DNA of 64,000 nucleotides from Melastoma dodecandrum (taxonomy: Eukaryota; Streptophyta; Magnoliopsida; Myrtales; Melastomataceae). Shown here piece after piece: positions 10,246 to 22,312 of this stretch. Made by a program: the position numbers and the translations under genes. Position 1 is the stretch's first letter, and the number at the start of each line of letters is the position of its first letter. The stretch lies in assembly GCA_029817715.1 (NCBI GenBank), contig JARUPY010000397.1, positions 7,006,001 to 7,070,000 on the forward strand. Reading direction: 5' to 3'. The notes beneath the pieces are model-generated. The model worked only from the letters and a program-made list of their open reading frames with translations, was not told the origin of the DNA and ran no database searches.

Positions 10246-11015
10246 TGTTTGCGGGCGAAACAAGTCGTGATATATCAGGAACTAAGTGTTGAATGTGGTC
10301 GCCAATAGAAAGTAACAAAAAAACAATCATAAATGACTAAGCATAAAGATAAAGACTTACAGCCACCTTGCAACAACACTTAAGACGATTACGTACAATC
10401 AGGTTGACAATCTAGCAGATGATTGTCGTGTGTTTACAATTAACGAGAGCTGACTTATTTATAGAAACTAACTAATAACTGTCGGTCGACGCACATTTAA
10501 CACGTGCTAATTGTCCTAAAACTAACTAATCGATCGAGTATTGAAACTATATCGTCGAGCAACTCCTGTTGAAGCATCAATCTTTGTCTTGAAGATCACT
10601 TCGACGCTGCTTCAGCCTTCATCGTCGACGCTGCTCTAGCCTTCATCGACGTCCTTTCAGCCTTCATCGTCAACGCTGCTTCTACGCTGACCGTCGATGG
10701 AGCTGCTTCTACACTGACCGTCGATCGAGTTACTTCTACGCCGACCGTCGATGCTGCTGCTTCTACGCCAGCCGTAGATGGAGCAGCTTCTACGCAGCCG
10801 TAGATGGTGCAGCTTATACGCCAGCCGTCGATGGAGCTGCTTCTACGCCAGCTGTATATGGTGCGCTCCAGCCATAGATGCTGTCGAGGATGTCCATCGA
10901 CGAACCATGGAGTTCTTCATCATCGATGACGTTTCTCTCTAGACTTGCCATTACATATGATCTCGTCGATGTTAGGCATCGACCTTGCCTAAAATGTCGT
11001 TTTACCTTATAAACA
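10246..11015 (-). repeat. 5'LTR of the non-autonomous element, 770 bp
   Basis: It matches 8777-9445 but is 101 bp longer, mainly because it holds about seven to eight 27-bp units (near 10676-10880) against about four in the other LTR. A TATA box (CTATAAATAAGTCA) lies on the minus strand near 10451-10464. It ends AAACA at 11015 before the GTACC duplication. Confidence 0.88.
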
Positions 11016-11020
11016 GTACC

Positions 11021-11278
11021 TGATTGAGCCATGATCCCCAATGAAATTGCGGAAGCCGAAATCCTCGGGTACAATATGTAAGAAGCCACAAAGGAAGACG
11101 TGTCCTAGGTCTTCATCTCCCTCCTGACGAGACGGCCAATGGAACTGCCGTTGTTATTATTGTCAGTGGGAGAGGGACCTAGGGCTTATATATGTCGATG
11201 GGCCCTTCCATCACGAGCTTACGCCGATACTGGGCTTACATCGGATGCCGTCTAACCCACATCTAAAATAAACTGAGA
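11021..11278. other. Short spacer between two retroelements
   Basis: No gene was seen. The GTACC target duplication of the 2.2-kb element ends at 11020 and the copia LTR starts at 11279. Confidence 0.4.
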
Positions 11279-11461
11279 TGTTGGAAAAGTCCGAATGAAA
11301 TATCACCGAAACCTGAATGGACTATCATACACTGTCTCGTATATCAACATACAGTCTGCTTATAAAAATAAAAAAATTAATTATAGCCCGAAAGAATTTT
11401 ATAAAACAAAACAAAATAAAATAAAATGAAGTAAAATAAAATCTTTATAAAAATTCTAACA
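11279..11461 (-). repeat. 3'LTR of the copia element, 183 bp, with polypurine tract
   Basis: Plus-strand sequence begins TGTTGGAAAAGTCC and ends AAATTCTAACA, giving TG...CA ends. The minus-strand polypurine tract GTGGGAGAA lies directly next to it at 11462-11470, which fixes the boundary. Confidence 0.75.
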
Positions 11462-12199
11462 TTCTCCCACAGGGCTATAATTGATTTCAAAGTCAAAAAG
11501 TACTTTCAAGAACGACTCCCGGGCTGTACACAGATATGACCATATCAATGTAAACAATATACGAGACAACATCCCAAAACAGCCCGACCATTAAAATTGC
11601 CAAATACTGAACCATAGCCGTCGTCACACCATTTAACGACATTGGACAACTATGATCACAAGCATCGACAACTCTAACGTCAATGGGTCAATGTGGCGGT
11701 GTAGCAGACAACAACATCCCTCAATGGTGATCATAATGATGCTGTTTTCAGTCGGTCCTATAGATTTTCCTGTAACCTTTATACTTTGTAGAAGTCAGAA
11801 AAATCACTCTGTAACCTTTACATTTCACTAAAGTCAGAGAGAACCTTTGTATCCTGAATACCTCAGTGAAATCAAACTACCCATCCGTAACTTTAATGCT
11901 TTCAAGAAGCCGGATGAAACAAATCGGCACTAGTGCCCCATATGTCTCAAAATAAAACTCGCGAGAACCTCAATGGTGTCATCAGAGACATACTACTTTG
12001 ACAAAACCGTCATGCTCAAGATAAACACCGGATCTTGAGACTTTCAAACATGTGCATATGTAACATTTAGCAAAATGAATAACAGATGGTCATCATATAA
12101 GACTGAAACAACAAGTGTCTCAATTCATACATCAATGAGTCAAACGAAGACTCCCACTAACTAAGTAAATCAAAAGACTTTACCACTCCCATACTGGTA
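11462..12199 (-). other. 3'UTR of the copia element
   Basis: Non-coding stretch between the end of RNase H and the LTR. It holds loosely repeated words of the type CTGTAACCTTTA...AAGTCAGA between about 11770 and 11910, a degenerate tandem repeat of roughly 45-50 bp. Confidence 0.45.
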
Positions 12200-13529
12200 A
12201 CATGAACCTGAAAATACCAGGTGGCAGCCCCTTGGTTAATGGGTCTGCAATCATCGCGTCAGCGCGGATGTGTTCAATCTCAACATCTCGCCGTATATCT
12301 ATCCCAAGAGCCCACGAGATCTATCTCGCCGTATATCTATCCCGAGAACAAAAGATGCATCTCCAAGATCTTTCATATCGAAAGACCTCGTTAGCATCAA
12401 CTTAGTTTTATGTAGCAAACCAACATCACTGCTAACAAGAAGGATATCATCTGCATACAAGACCAGAAATATGTACTTGCTCCCACTGGTCTTTAAATAG
12501 ATACAATGATTTACCTTATTCTCCAGAAAACCAAAAGAAGTTATTACTTCGTCAAATTTCAAGTACCATTGACGAGATGCCTGTTTCAAACAATATATGG
12601 ACTTCTTAAGTCTACAGACCATATTCTCCATACCAGTTTCCTCAAAACCTGTGGTTGCACCATACAAACATCCTCCTCTATACTACCATTCAGAAAAGCA
12701 GTTTTAACATCCATCTGATGTAGTTCAAGATCATAATATGCAACCAATGCCATGATAATCCGAAAACCATCCTTAGAAGAGACGAGAGAAAATGTCTCAG
12801 TATAATCAATACCCGACTGTTGAGTAAAGCCTTTCGCCACTAACCTCGCCTTATATCGATCTACTTTTCCATTTGTATCCCGCTTAGTTTTGAATACCCA
12901 TTTGTACCTAATTGGATGACAACCATCTGGCAAATCAACAAGTTTCCATGCACCATTATGTGATATGAAAAGCATTTCATCTCTCATTGCATCAAGCCAC
13001 ATGCCTCCATGGGAAACAGTGTTTTGATTACTTACAGGATCTTCCAAATTGACACCAGATTCTCTAAGATAAATAACATGGTCATCACTAATAGCGGGCC
13101 GTCTTTGCCTAACAGACCCCCTAAAAGGAATCTCATGAAAAGTATTTTGAGAAGAAGACCCAGGCTGTGTAGAAGAATCATTAACAATGGGGTGTTCCAC
13201 AAAGTCACTTGGAACAATAGTGACATCAGTATGAGGGACATGGAGATGAAAGAATACTTTCTCATTCTGCTCAAATGTTTTAGGACCATCAACACCAGTA
13301 CTAACAACATCAGCAACATCACACTCCAAGAACTTTGCATTCAAAGAGTCAATCATTGTCCTCCCACGACTAGGACAATAGAACATATACCCTTTTGACA
13401 TATCAGGACATCCAATGAAAAAACGACCAGTAGTCTTTGCATCAATTTTACTCACTATGGAATTGAAAATTTTCACCTTAGCATGACACCCCCACACACG
13501 AAGATGATTAAGGCTAGGTTTACGACCGG
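12200..13529 (-). pseudogene. copia pol: integrase C-terminus, reverse transcriptase, RNase H remnant
   Basis: The minus strand reads TGRKPSLNHLRVWGC (integrase C-terminal part), then the reverse transcriptase with YKWVFKTKRD, ARLVAKGFTQQSGIDY, QMDVKTAFLNG and the catalytic YADD in LVLYADDILLVSS. A frameshift near 12660 splits the reverse transcriptase into two frames. After FVLGIDIRRDRS at about 12300 the RNase H core is missing; reading resumes near 12280 with IEHIRADAMIADPLTKGLP, normally the very end of RNase H. The junction carries a 21-bp direct repeat (GATATACGGCGAGAT on the minus strand). Confidence 0.88.
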
Positions 13530-13530
13530 T

Positions 13531-14520
13531 TCAAATTTCAAAAGGAGTTTTAGGCACAAATTTTGAAGGAACACGATTAAGGATGCACAAAGCTGATCTA
13601 AACGCTTCACACCACATAAAACTCGGTAGGTTAGACCTACTCATCATGCTTCTCTTCATGTTCATAAGGGTGCGATTCCGCCTTTCGGCCACACCATTTT
13701 GGTCGGGCATATAAGGCATGGTATACTGTGGAACAAACCCACATTCCTGTAAGTACTTAGCAAACGGTCTCATTTGATGTCTAGAACCATCATGTCTACC
13801 ATAGTACTCACCGCCATGATCAGACCATACTACCTTAATGACTTTGCCTATTTGCTTCTCGATTTCAGTTTTAAAGATTTTGAATCTGTCAAGAGCTTCT
13901 GACTTCTCTTTAATCAAAAAGAGATAGCCATACCGAGAGAAATCATCTATGAATGTTATAAAATATTTGTTTCCACATAAGGTAGTAGGATAAGGTCCAG
14001 AGATATCAGTGTGAATGATTTCTAAAAGCTCTGAGCTACGAGTAGATCCTTTCTTCTTAGACTTTATGAATTTACCTTTAATGCAAGCAACACAAATTTC
14101 TAGATCACAAAAACCAAGAGAAGGTAGAATTGCACTTTTAACTAATCTTTGAATCCTTTCTCTTGATATGTGACCTAAGCGTTTATGCCACAAAAGACAA
14201 GAATTTTCAGCAGACAAAGATCTCTTGGAGGAACTTGACTCAACAGAAAAGTTTTGGAAAGGAGTAGGAGTCAAAAGCATTTGGAATAATCCATTATTTA
14301 AAATTCCAGAACCAACAATCTGGGAATTCAAAGACAATTGGACTGAACCTCGTTCGAAAAGAAAATAGTAACCGCTGGAGTTCAAAGCTGAAATAGAAAT
14401 CAAGTTTCGTCTAATAGTTGGAACATAAAAGACATTTCTCAACATGAGAACATGATTTGACTCTAGAACAAGATGGACAACTCCTATGGACTCGACTTTG
14501 ACATCTACATCATTCCCCAC
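13531..14520 (-). pseudogene. copia protease remnant and integrase
   Basis: The frame begins inside the protease (VFYVPTIRRNLISISAL) with the catalytic DSG region missing, then the GAG-pre-integrase zinc region (LWHKRLGHIS ... CVACIKGKF) and the integrase core with its acidic triad in HTDISGPYP, VWSDHGGEYYG and QNGVAERRNRTL. It ends at TPFEI followed by TGA, where relatives have Trp (TGG), so one nonsense change separates it from the next segment. Confidence 0.88.
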
Positions 14521-14539
14521 TTTAAGGTTTGACTCCGTC

Positions 14540-15232
14540 TCACTTGGTTTCCTTTTGCTCTCGAACCCCTCCAGACTTATTTTGCTTAAGTCGAGCCTTA
14601 AGCTTAAAGCAATCTTTCCTTAGATGTCCCTGCTTTTGACAATAGAAGCATTTAACATCTTTCTTAAAGACAACCTTAGAACCTCCCTCACTCTGATCGT
14701 GACCATGCCTCTTAAAGCTTTTATTCTTAGAAGCATTGGGGTGAAAACGCTTAGAATGCTTCTTACCCTTTAAGAAAGAAGATCTAGAGGAAGACACAAG
14801 TAAAGCGCTCTCACTCTTCTCCCTCTTAAGTTTCTCCTCCTCTGCCATATACTTACTAATCAGATCATTAACAGTCCAACTCTCATTTTGGGAGATAAAA
14901 GCAGTTTTGATTCGAGAGAAATTCGGAGGCAAGGAATTAAGAGCATGAAGAATGACGAACTTATCTGGGATAGGAATTTCAAGGCTTTTAAGCTTAGACT
15001 GGAGGGAAACCATTCTCAGGATGTAATCTCTCACGCCTCCCACATTGTCATACGACATACTCATCAACTTTTTCAGAAGGACACTAGATTCAGCCATATC
15101 GGGTACAAGGTATCTCTCTCCAAGAGTAGTGAGCAACTCCCTAGTAGTAGCAGTCTCGGGCAGCCCACTCAATAGATGTTCTGAGATAGATCTCCTCATG
15201 GCTAGAAGGCTCATATAATTTGAATGCTCCAC
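14540..15232 (-). pseudogene. copia gag, N-terminally truncated
   Basis: This 230-residue frame has the UBN2-type gag helical region and a CCHC zinc knuckle CFYCQKQGHLRKDC (C-x2-C-x4-H-x4-C). The usual N-terminus containing the conserved Trp is absent because the element is cut near 15235. The short gap to the next frame (14540 to 14520) is where the protease active site should begin; it seems to have been deleted. Confidence 0.85.
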
Positions 15233-15235
15233 TTG

Positions 15236-15497
15236 CTAAAATACTCCCTTTCTATTATAGTAATTGTCATCCTTTGGCATTGTTCAGGTCATGAAAATTC
15301 ATCTTTCCGTGTATTTACAATCCATGTTTAAAGTTTATTGAGCTTGTTGACTTCCATCAATGAGATCATTGGACTCAACTTCTATCAATGCAGTTTTTGG
15401 GTCAAGGCCCAGCGTTTCCTTATAACCCATTGCGAAATTCACTTTGGATTTCTTCAATCATAAGATGTATGATTTTTTCTCTCTAGGTGTCAAGCTT
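15236..15497. other. Non-coding DNA after the copia truncation
   Basis: Nothing was recognised in this stretch. Confidence 0.35.
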
Positions 15498-15725
15498 GCA
15501 CAGAGGAAGGTAGCAGGAGGATCCCCTTCTTTTCTAAGGTCAACTTCCTTCCGCTTGTTGACAATGAACTTCTTCATATCCTTTAACATTATAAGAGCCT
15601 CTTAAGCATCTGCACAGAGGAAGGTAGCAGGAGGATCCCCTTCTTTTCTAAGGTCAACTTCCTTCCACTTATTGACAATGAACTTCTTCATATCCTTTAA
15701 CATTACAAGAGCCTCTTAAGCATCT
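15498..15725. repeat. 114-bp tandem duplication, two copies
   Basis: Units 15498-15611 and 15612-15725 differ at only a few bases. On the minus strand each keeps one frame (KDMKKFIVNK ... KEVDLRKEGDPPATFLC) across 38 codons, interrupted by the same TAA in both, so a decayed coding segment was duplicated. I do not recognise the protein. Confidence 0.85.
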
Positions 15726-18700
15726 TCTTCTTTAGGGGAAGCATCCTAATCCATCTCGAAACCTTCTCATAATATGAAGTGACAATATCATCTTTTATGT
15801 TAATTTAAAAGTCTATCTATTACTAATATCTATTACTTCGTTGTGCTCATTTTCAATACCTCACTAATAGTTACTTTGATAAAAGTTAGATGCTTCATTC
15901 ATGAGTCGTGCTTCGTCATGTCCTTCTCCTCTACAATTTCAAGAGCATAGTTGGTTAAAGATTTTACAATTCAATGACTGATACATTTATGCTTAATTCT
16001 TCCAAAATATTCATCTTGACCAGTTCTAGCTTGGAGGAGTTTTCCTCTATCATGTAAAGCATCCTTCGGCGAGGTACGATTTTGCCTTTATAAAAGGTTT
16101 TGCATATACTCATATTGTACACAATACTTCATCCTTGATGAACTTAAAAGGTTTTGCATCACTCTACTTGCCAACGAATGACCAAGCAAACTGTGACGAG
16201 AGATGGAGTCAGTCCATCAGTAGTTAGGTTGAGAATATCAAGTCGAGAAGCTAAATCGAGAACTAGAAAGAGCGACCCCCTTTGAGCAGATGAAATCGAT
16301 AAGGATAGTTCGAGCACTAAATATGGACAACCATGCCAAGCGACGTGACTCCTCATAAAGGCCGCCAATTGTTGACTCCAATCACTATCTTTACTTTTCG
16401 ACAATTAGCTCAACATTTATTTATAAGTATACACTGGTCCATTGTACGTCATACTTAGAAGTTGTTATATCTCCAAAAAGAAGGTATAAATTGTTATTAG
16501 TGTTTTCAATAGTAAAGATTATATCATTTTATTAATGAGTAGATTTTATTTCAGATGCTGAGCGTGTTAATCAGTGGTGGTGTATTTGTATCATTGCCTC
16601 TGAATAATAGAATTCATTAAGCCATCTTTTATTCTTCGGAGCTTTGTCAAGTCTCCTAAGAAGAACTATTTCCCCATTGTATGTCCCCAAGAAATTGTCA
16701 TTATTACTCAATTCCTCAAGCTGAACATTGTTCATCGTATTCTGCAGCTCCTTTTCTGTATTGTACTATATCATATACCCGCATCCCTTCAACTGGTATT
16801 CAGACCACATTGAAGTCCCCTATTAATGCCACCATGACCTATTCACTTGTTATCAAAACTTCAACGAAGTCTCCTAAAATTCACAAGGACCCTTTCTTGA
16901 ATTGTTTGAACCGCATTGAAGTCTTCTAAGATGCACCATGATGAATCGTGGTGTCTAATCGCCTTCATTCTCAAATGGTTCGAAAAGGGTTGTTCGAGAC
17001 ATGTCTATTTAATGTATAAACAAATTTAAAGTAGCAATGATAGTTCACACTCAAAGAATGACACTTTAACATTCACCCATTGAGCCTTCATATGTGAACA
17101 TTGATATCAACTCTTGTTGATTTCTTACATATCCTTATACCACCAATATCCCTCTTTTCAAGGGATAACAAACTTCAAAGAATGAAAGAATGACTCGAGA
17201 CTACCGAGTTCCAATGCTTCTCAAATTTTTATTGAAATAAATCAATCAAGCTCAACTTTACCGAGTGTTTGAATTCCCGGACATGAAGAGAGTTATTATA
17301 CTCCTTCACATTCCAAATGCAAAACATGTAGATCATAACTAGTTCAACATCCTTCTAGTCTTTTGTCGCCTCCTCGCCCTTTAGCGTTGCTACTAAATAT
17401 GGGTGGGCTAAATGTATACCCCTCCCTCGAGTTGCCAACATCGTTAACCACAACCTTTAGATAATATGTATAAGTCCAAGACACATCCAAGTCAGTTTTA
17501 CATTTAGTTAGTCATTTCGAGATTGTTATCACATGGACGAGACGACCCCAGAAATTTTCTCAACCCTGGGAGCGTCGTAACTTCCTCGGAAACATGACCA
17601 ACCCGCACACTCGGATTCCTCTTAGTTCCGCCCACACTCGCTCACTGTGTTTGCTCACGTACTTTCGTATATCGCTCACGCTCACGCTCACCCTCGAAGG
17701 ATGCTTGCAAAGACAAGGACACGCTCACAATGGACACAAGGAATACAAAGGATTTCGTCCAAGACACGTATTTTATTTCCGCTCAATTTTACAATGGTGT
17801 TGCGTACGCCTCTTTACAACACTTATTTATAGGGGTCATGGGGCATGTACTACTGACAAATGTACATCATGCAACCCAGCTCCGACTTGGAAGAGCATCT
17901 CAAGGGTCCTCCGCACCCAGTCTGGTCACGTCAACGACAGCCTTAGGTCGCATGCTCCCTCCTGGTACGTCAGTGGAAGTGCAAGGGTCGCCTGCCACAA
18001 GATCCTGTCATAAGCAAGCTCTAACACCCCTGATCATGTCAATGCCCCAGCATCCATCTGACTCAAGTAAGCGACTATCTAGCTTCCCTTGTCGTCGTTG
18101 GTTAGTTTGCTTATATCTCCCTCACAACCTCCGCCCAAGGATCCGTCCCGAGCCATGCCCTGCCGAACACACGTCTAAGTATGCCCTATAAGCATGGATT
18201 CTCATGCTCTTCAGAGGTTCCTCAAAAAGATGCTTGATATCACCCTTGTCTACATGCCTTATCTTGAGATTCATTCACCTCTTCATCCAATGATGTGGTG
18301 ATTTGCATTTAATCTACTATAGTCGAGCCATCCACCCATCTTAATGAATTCTCTAACATCACATTTATCCATTCCAAACGATCACATTTCTTCATAATTA
18401 CTTCAAATGTCGAAGTAACATACTTTGAGTTGTATTTCATAAAAGTAGCCACCCACTTTATAGTCAGATTCTCTATCTTGGTTGTTTATACAACAAAAAA
18501 GGGTAAATGAATCAAATCTGGTGAGCACTACTATGATTTACTTCCCTTAATGTAATAAGAAAGTCATCCACTTCTACTTCATCTAACTCTCCTAACTACC
18601 TCAAGACCTGAATGCCATTTTTATATCCTTACACTAATCAATTGAACTGTAAATTCTTACCCCGATCTTTGTAACCCCTACTTTACACGCATGGTCATTC

Positions 18701-19739
18701 CTCAATATGATGCCCTTCCATATTTTAGTTTTAACAACTAATTTAATATTTTGGTAGTATCTTGCCCATTGATTGTTTTATTGACAGACTATGACATTAT
18801 AGAAAATAATAACGCATTGCAAACATTGAGGTGTAATGAACCCATAATGTAGACACATCATCTCATATATAACTAATGGATTTTTTTTGCATAACACTTG
18901 TTGCAAAATTTATCTCGACCCCTCAATTGCCCACATTTATCATTATAAAGGTGTGATAACTTATTTGTACAAGCTTATCAAGGCTACTAGCATGGTATTT
19001 GGTGTAATTTACGTGCCAAAGCTCCAAAGGGATATTATAAACCAAACTGTAGAAGAAGCATAATATGGGCCACATTAGAGATAATAATGCTTGATAAGTA
19101 GAAGAAGCTTCATCACTTTTTTAACAGTATTGGACTCTCCACAATGTGCTAATAACTTCTTAAATCTTCGCAAAGATTACATTTCTCTTAAATTTTTGAA
19201 AATTAGCTCCAGCCTTTGCTCTAGTCACCTTATTAAGAAATCAAAACATAATAATAAAAAAAAGGAAAAATTAAGTATCATGATTCAGAGATTCAAAAGT
19301 TTATCAAACATGAATATCCATATGGTTTGCATTGGGGTTAATGCATATTTTGTCCTTTCACTAATGTTTTGCTCATGTAAGGCTATTATAAATTTTTATA
19401 AAGAATGTACAAAAATTAATTTCCCAATGACACACCTTTCCGCACCAGATGGAATGCATGGCGTGTATTGGACCCCCATTGACTCATTCAACTTTTCAGG
19501 CAATGGATATGTCATCTATTCATGCCTATCTAGTCTTGTAACCTCTTTCTCTTTTGCTCGAAAGATCTCTGTTGCTAGATTCGTGGTTGCAATAACAACT
19601 TCTCTAACAATAATTTTTCCTGTTATGGTTATTCACCGACCGATTTTTTTACTCCACTTATTTCTTAGACAAGATATGAAATCATCCACTTATTTGTTAG
19701 ACAAGATATGAAATCAACTCAAATATTTATTTTTAAGAG
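15726..19739. other. Old repeat-rich intergenic region with an LTR-like segment
   Basis: No intact gene was found. The segment about 17500-18190 is GC-richer than its surroundings and holds a minus-strand TATA box (CCTATAAATAAGTG near 17821-17834) in a context like the LTR promoters elsewhere in the window, so it is probably an LTR relic. Its ends could not be fixed. The overlapping short frames there look like chance. The remainder is AT-rich with nothing recognisable. Confidence 0.4.
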
Positions 19740-20382
19740 AAAATTCAACCACTTTCCAAGAATATAACTCTGATGTGAATTGTTCATAACAATCTTACTT
19801 GAAGGTAACAACCTCCCACTAATAATCTCTCAAAAATCTTGGCCTTGGAGATAGGACTCCATGCACTTCTTCCACGTGTTATAATTTTGGTTGCTTAATT
19901 TTTTCAGTATGCCGACAATGTTGAATTTCGCCATATCGAACTTGACTTATGGAAGCGTAGCCTGGATCTTGGCCTATGCTCGATGCAATCCTAGATTGCA
20001 GCTTCCTCAGCAGAACTTCAATTGAACTTCGATAGAGCCTCTGTTGGACTTCGACAGAATTTCTGCTAGACTTCGACTCCTCTACCCCGACCGACTTAGC
20101 TCTGATGCTAAATGTAGAACCCGTGAGCCTTATACTCTCCACTTAAGTTAGTGGTAGTGGATTTTGAATGACCACTTAACGAGGAGACTACTAAGATAGA
20201 CTTTTAGGGAATAAACTATACATTGAGCTCTATACCCAAATGGGGAAAATGATCCCCAATTTATAGTCGGAGATGGGCTACTTATGTTAAAAAATTAGCC
20301 ACGTCGCCCCTATTTTACCATACAAATTACCTATTTCATTCCTTTTATTTTCACATCTATGCACCACACTCACAAATCAACA
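19740..20382 (-). mobile_element. Second Ty1/copia fragment: 5'LTR, primer site, start of gag
   Basis: On the minus strand an LTR of about 270 bp (20382-20113, TGTTGATTTG...GGTTCTACA) is followed by TAGCATCAGAGC at 20110-20099, which matches the initiator-Met primer site TGGTATCAGAGC at 10 of 12 bases. A leader comes next, then a gag start at 19934 reading MAKFNIVGILKKLSNQNYNT and ESYLQGQDF, typical of copia gag. A stop follows soon after and the rest of the element is missing. Confidence 0.72.
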
Positions 20383-22312
20383 TATTCTTAGAAAATATCG
20401 AAAGAAAGATATAGAGAAAATGTGGTTTTGTAATCTTTGAGGGCAAAGAGGAAGTCTCGACAAGGAGTTGAGTAGGTCTGGATATCATCGTTTTGAACAG
20501 TGTCGGAGGGAATCTCGAGAGTAAGTCACACTAACCTGTGCAATTGGTCACTATTGTTAGTCACACTTAACGATGCAATAATTCACCCCCTAATAATAAT
20601 CAAAGTGCTAATAACTTGTCCATAAATAAATTTCCTTAGCGGTTCACTTTGAGTTATCTTATCAATATATATCATACGGAGAAACTGTATGTTATCAGGC
20701 TCCAGACACTAATGGAGAAAACAGGCAACATTAGGGGACCACTCGGCGCTAAAGATCTTCTCTTTTCCTGAAAAAGGAAACACCTTAGTATTAAATCCAA
20801 GGGGCCATATTTTCTAAGAAGGTGCTGTGGGCGAGGTTTTTGTTAATAGGAACGTGAACGTCCTTTCAAGGACGCCAAAAGAGTAAATGAATGTGATTGA
20901 ATTTTGTACATGCCACAAAAAGCTTAACAAACTCCTCAATGATTTGGACAGAACCCGGAGCCTTTGCATTTTTAAAAGTAAAGAAAAACATGTTAGTTGA
21001 CACAACTGGCGCAGAAACCGGAACCACTTCTAAAACGTCGGCTGTACATTTATTGGAATCTGGTAGGACGATGCTTAATGCATGTTAAACGTGGGCCCAC
21101 CAGTTGTTTATGACAATCGACACCATGTGGTTCGTTATACCTAATTGGCCAGCATTTGTCCCTCGTAGTTAATGTTTAGTTGTACTACGAAATTTATTAC
21201 ATCGTATTTAATTTTCTCGTGAAATATGTTTTACGATAATAATTTCCCCACAAACTTTGCTAATATAATAACTAAGGATAATAAATACTTATGGGCATAT
21301 ATTATAATATGGTCACATGCTTAATATTAATTCAAATCTAATAATATTCTTACGGGTTATAGCATGTTTTTGTCTAACCCATTAAAAAACTTTTTTTGAG
21401 TTAAAATAAATTGTAAGCCCAGTCCACTTATATATTTTGAGTTAAATGTGTTTTATTAAGTCTGATCCATATGTTGATCTTATCCAAACGCACTTATGTA
21501 AATCTTAACTAAAGCCTCAATTAGTATTTATATTAAAATAATGCTCCCCTAATGACTACAAAGTACAAAATAGAGATCTCGTCCTCTCATTTTGGACACA
21601 GTTGAAGAGTGATGAGCTCATTAGTTAAGCATTTTCTTTTCAAACACTAATCATGAACTTTGTCTGCTCAAACTTATACAACCTTGATGCTTTTTGCCTC
21701 TTCTTTAAGGTTAGTCATATCAAGTTTTTACATTAATGGTATTCTTCACCACTCCTTAAGAACAGCCGAATCAAGCTTTTATACCCGTGGTGTTCTTATT
21801 ATTCTTGAAGACCAGTCGGATCGAGCACTATATAACCCCAGGGTCTTCATTATTATACCTTTTATAGCTGTAGCAGATATTTATCAGAGCATCAACTCAT
21901 CCACATTTCAAATTTTATGCGATTAAAAAATCAAGGAATTCACGTCCGCTTTTATGATCAGAAATTGTAACCGTATTTATATTTAATACGACAAGTTGAT
22001 ATATTATTTCTGAACTTATATTCGGACTACAAAATTTTTTGTTTACCGTCCCCCGTTGAGTCCTTCTTAATTATATTAGTAAAACACTCGTTCCATCCTT
22101 GTAGCTGTCATTTACAAAACTTATGATTTTTACGACATTATAAATAATCATTATTTAAATTTAGTTAAAAGAGTCTCCAAGTAAATCTGGACCTCGTTTT
22201 CACCCGCCGCAAAATTACCATGATGTTATTTTTTCCTTTATTTGTAAACCGGTAACAAGCCGACCAAACCATATCAAGCTAAGAGTCCTCGTTCAAAGTC
22301 CAAAAAGAAATT
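20383..22312. other. AT-rich intergenic DNA upstream of the GDSL gene
   Basis: No gene, RNA or mobile element was recognised. The last several hundred bases should contain the promoter of the GDSL esterase gene, but no promoter word stood out. Confidence 0.4.

Larger units (their letters stand above)
8777..11015 (-). mobile_element. Complete 2.2-kb non-autonomous LTR retrotransposon, Tat-like ends
   Basis: Two direct LTRs (8777-9445 and 10246-11015, each TG...CA) enclose 800 bp. The 5-bp target duplication GTACC is present at 8772-8776 and 11016-11020. On the minus strand the order is 5'LTR, primer binding site TGGCGACCACTATGGGAG at 10239-10222, a short internal region with one reading frame, the polypurine tract GGAAGGGGGCAAAA at 9446-9459, and 3'LTR. 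No protease, reverse transcriptase or integrase is encoded, so it must depend on enzymes in trans. The primer site differs by one base from that of the 12.8-kb Tat element at 44965-57766, which suggests the helper lineage. A second, diverged copy enters the window end at about 63.3 kb. Confidence 0.9.
11279..15235 (-). mobile_element. Ty1/copia retrotransposon, 5'-truncated and internally deleted
   Basis: On the minus strand the order is gag, protease remnant, integrase, reverse transcriptase, then only the last part of RNase H, a 3'UTR and one short LTR. This is the Ty1/copia order (integrase before reverse transcriptase). The gag starts abruptly at about 15235 without its N-terminus, and no partner LTR was found to the right. 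The element has a nonsense codon, a frameshift and large deletions, so it is dead. Confidence 0.9.

Noticed and set aside
10814..11089. Minus-strand 91-residue frame at the right end of the non-autonomous element
   Set aside because: It crosses the LTR end and target duplication at 11015-11020, so it joins element and flank by chance.
13009..13398. Plus-strand 129-residue frame
   Set aside because: It is the antisense shadow of the copia reverse transcriptase region on the minus strand.
17594..18191. Three overlapping plus-strand frames of 61-153 residues rich in His, Thr and Arg
   Set aside because: They overlap each other in different frames, have no domain resemblance, and sit in an LTR-like segment.
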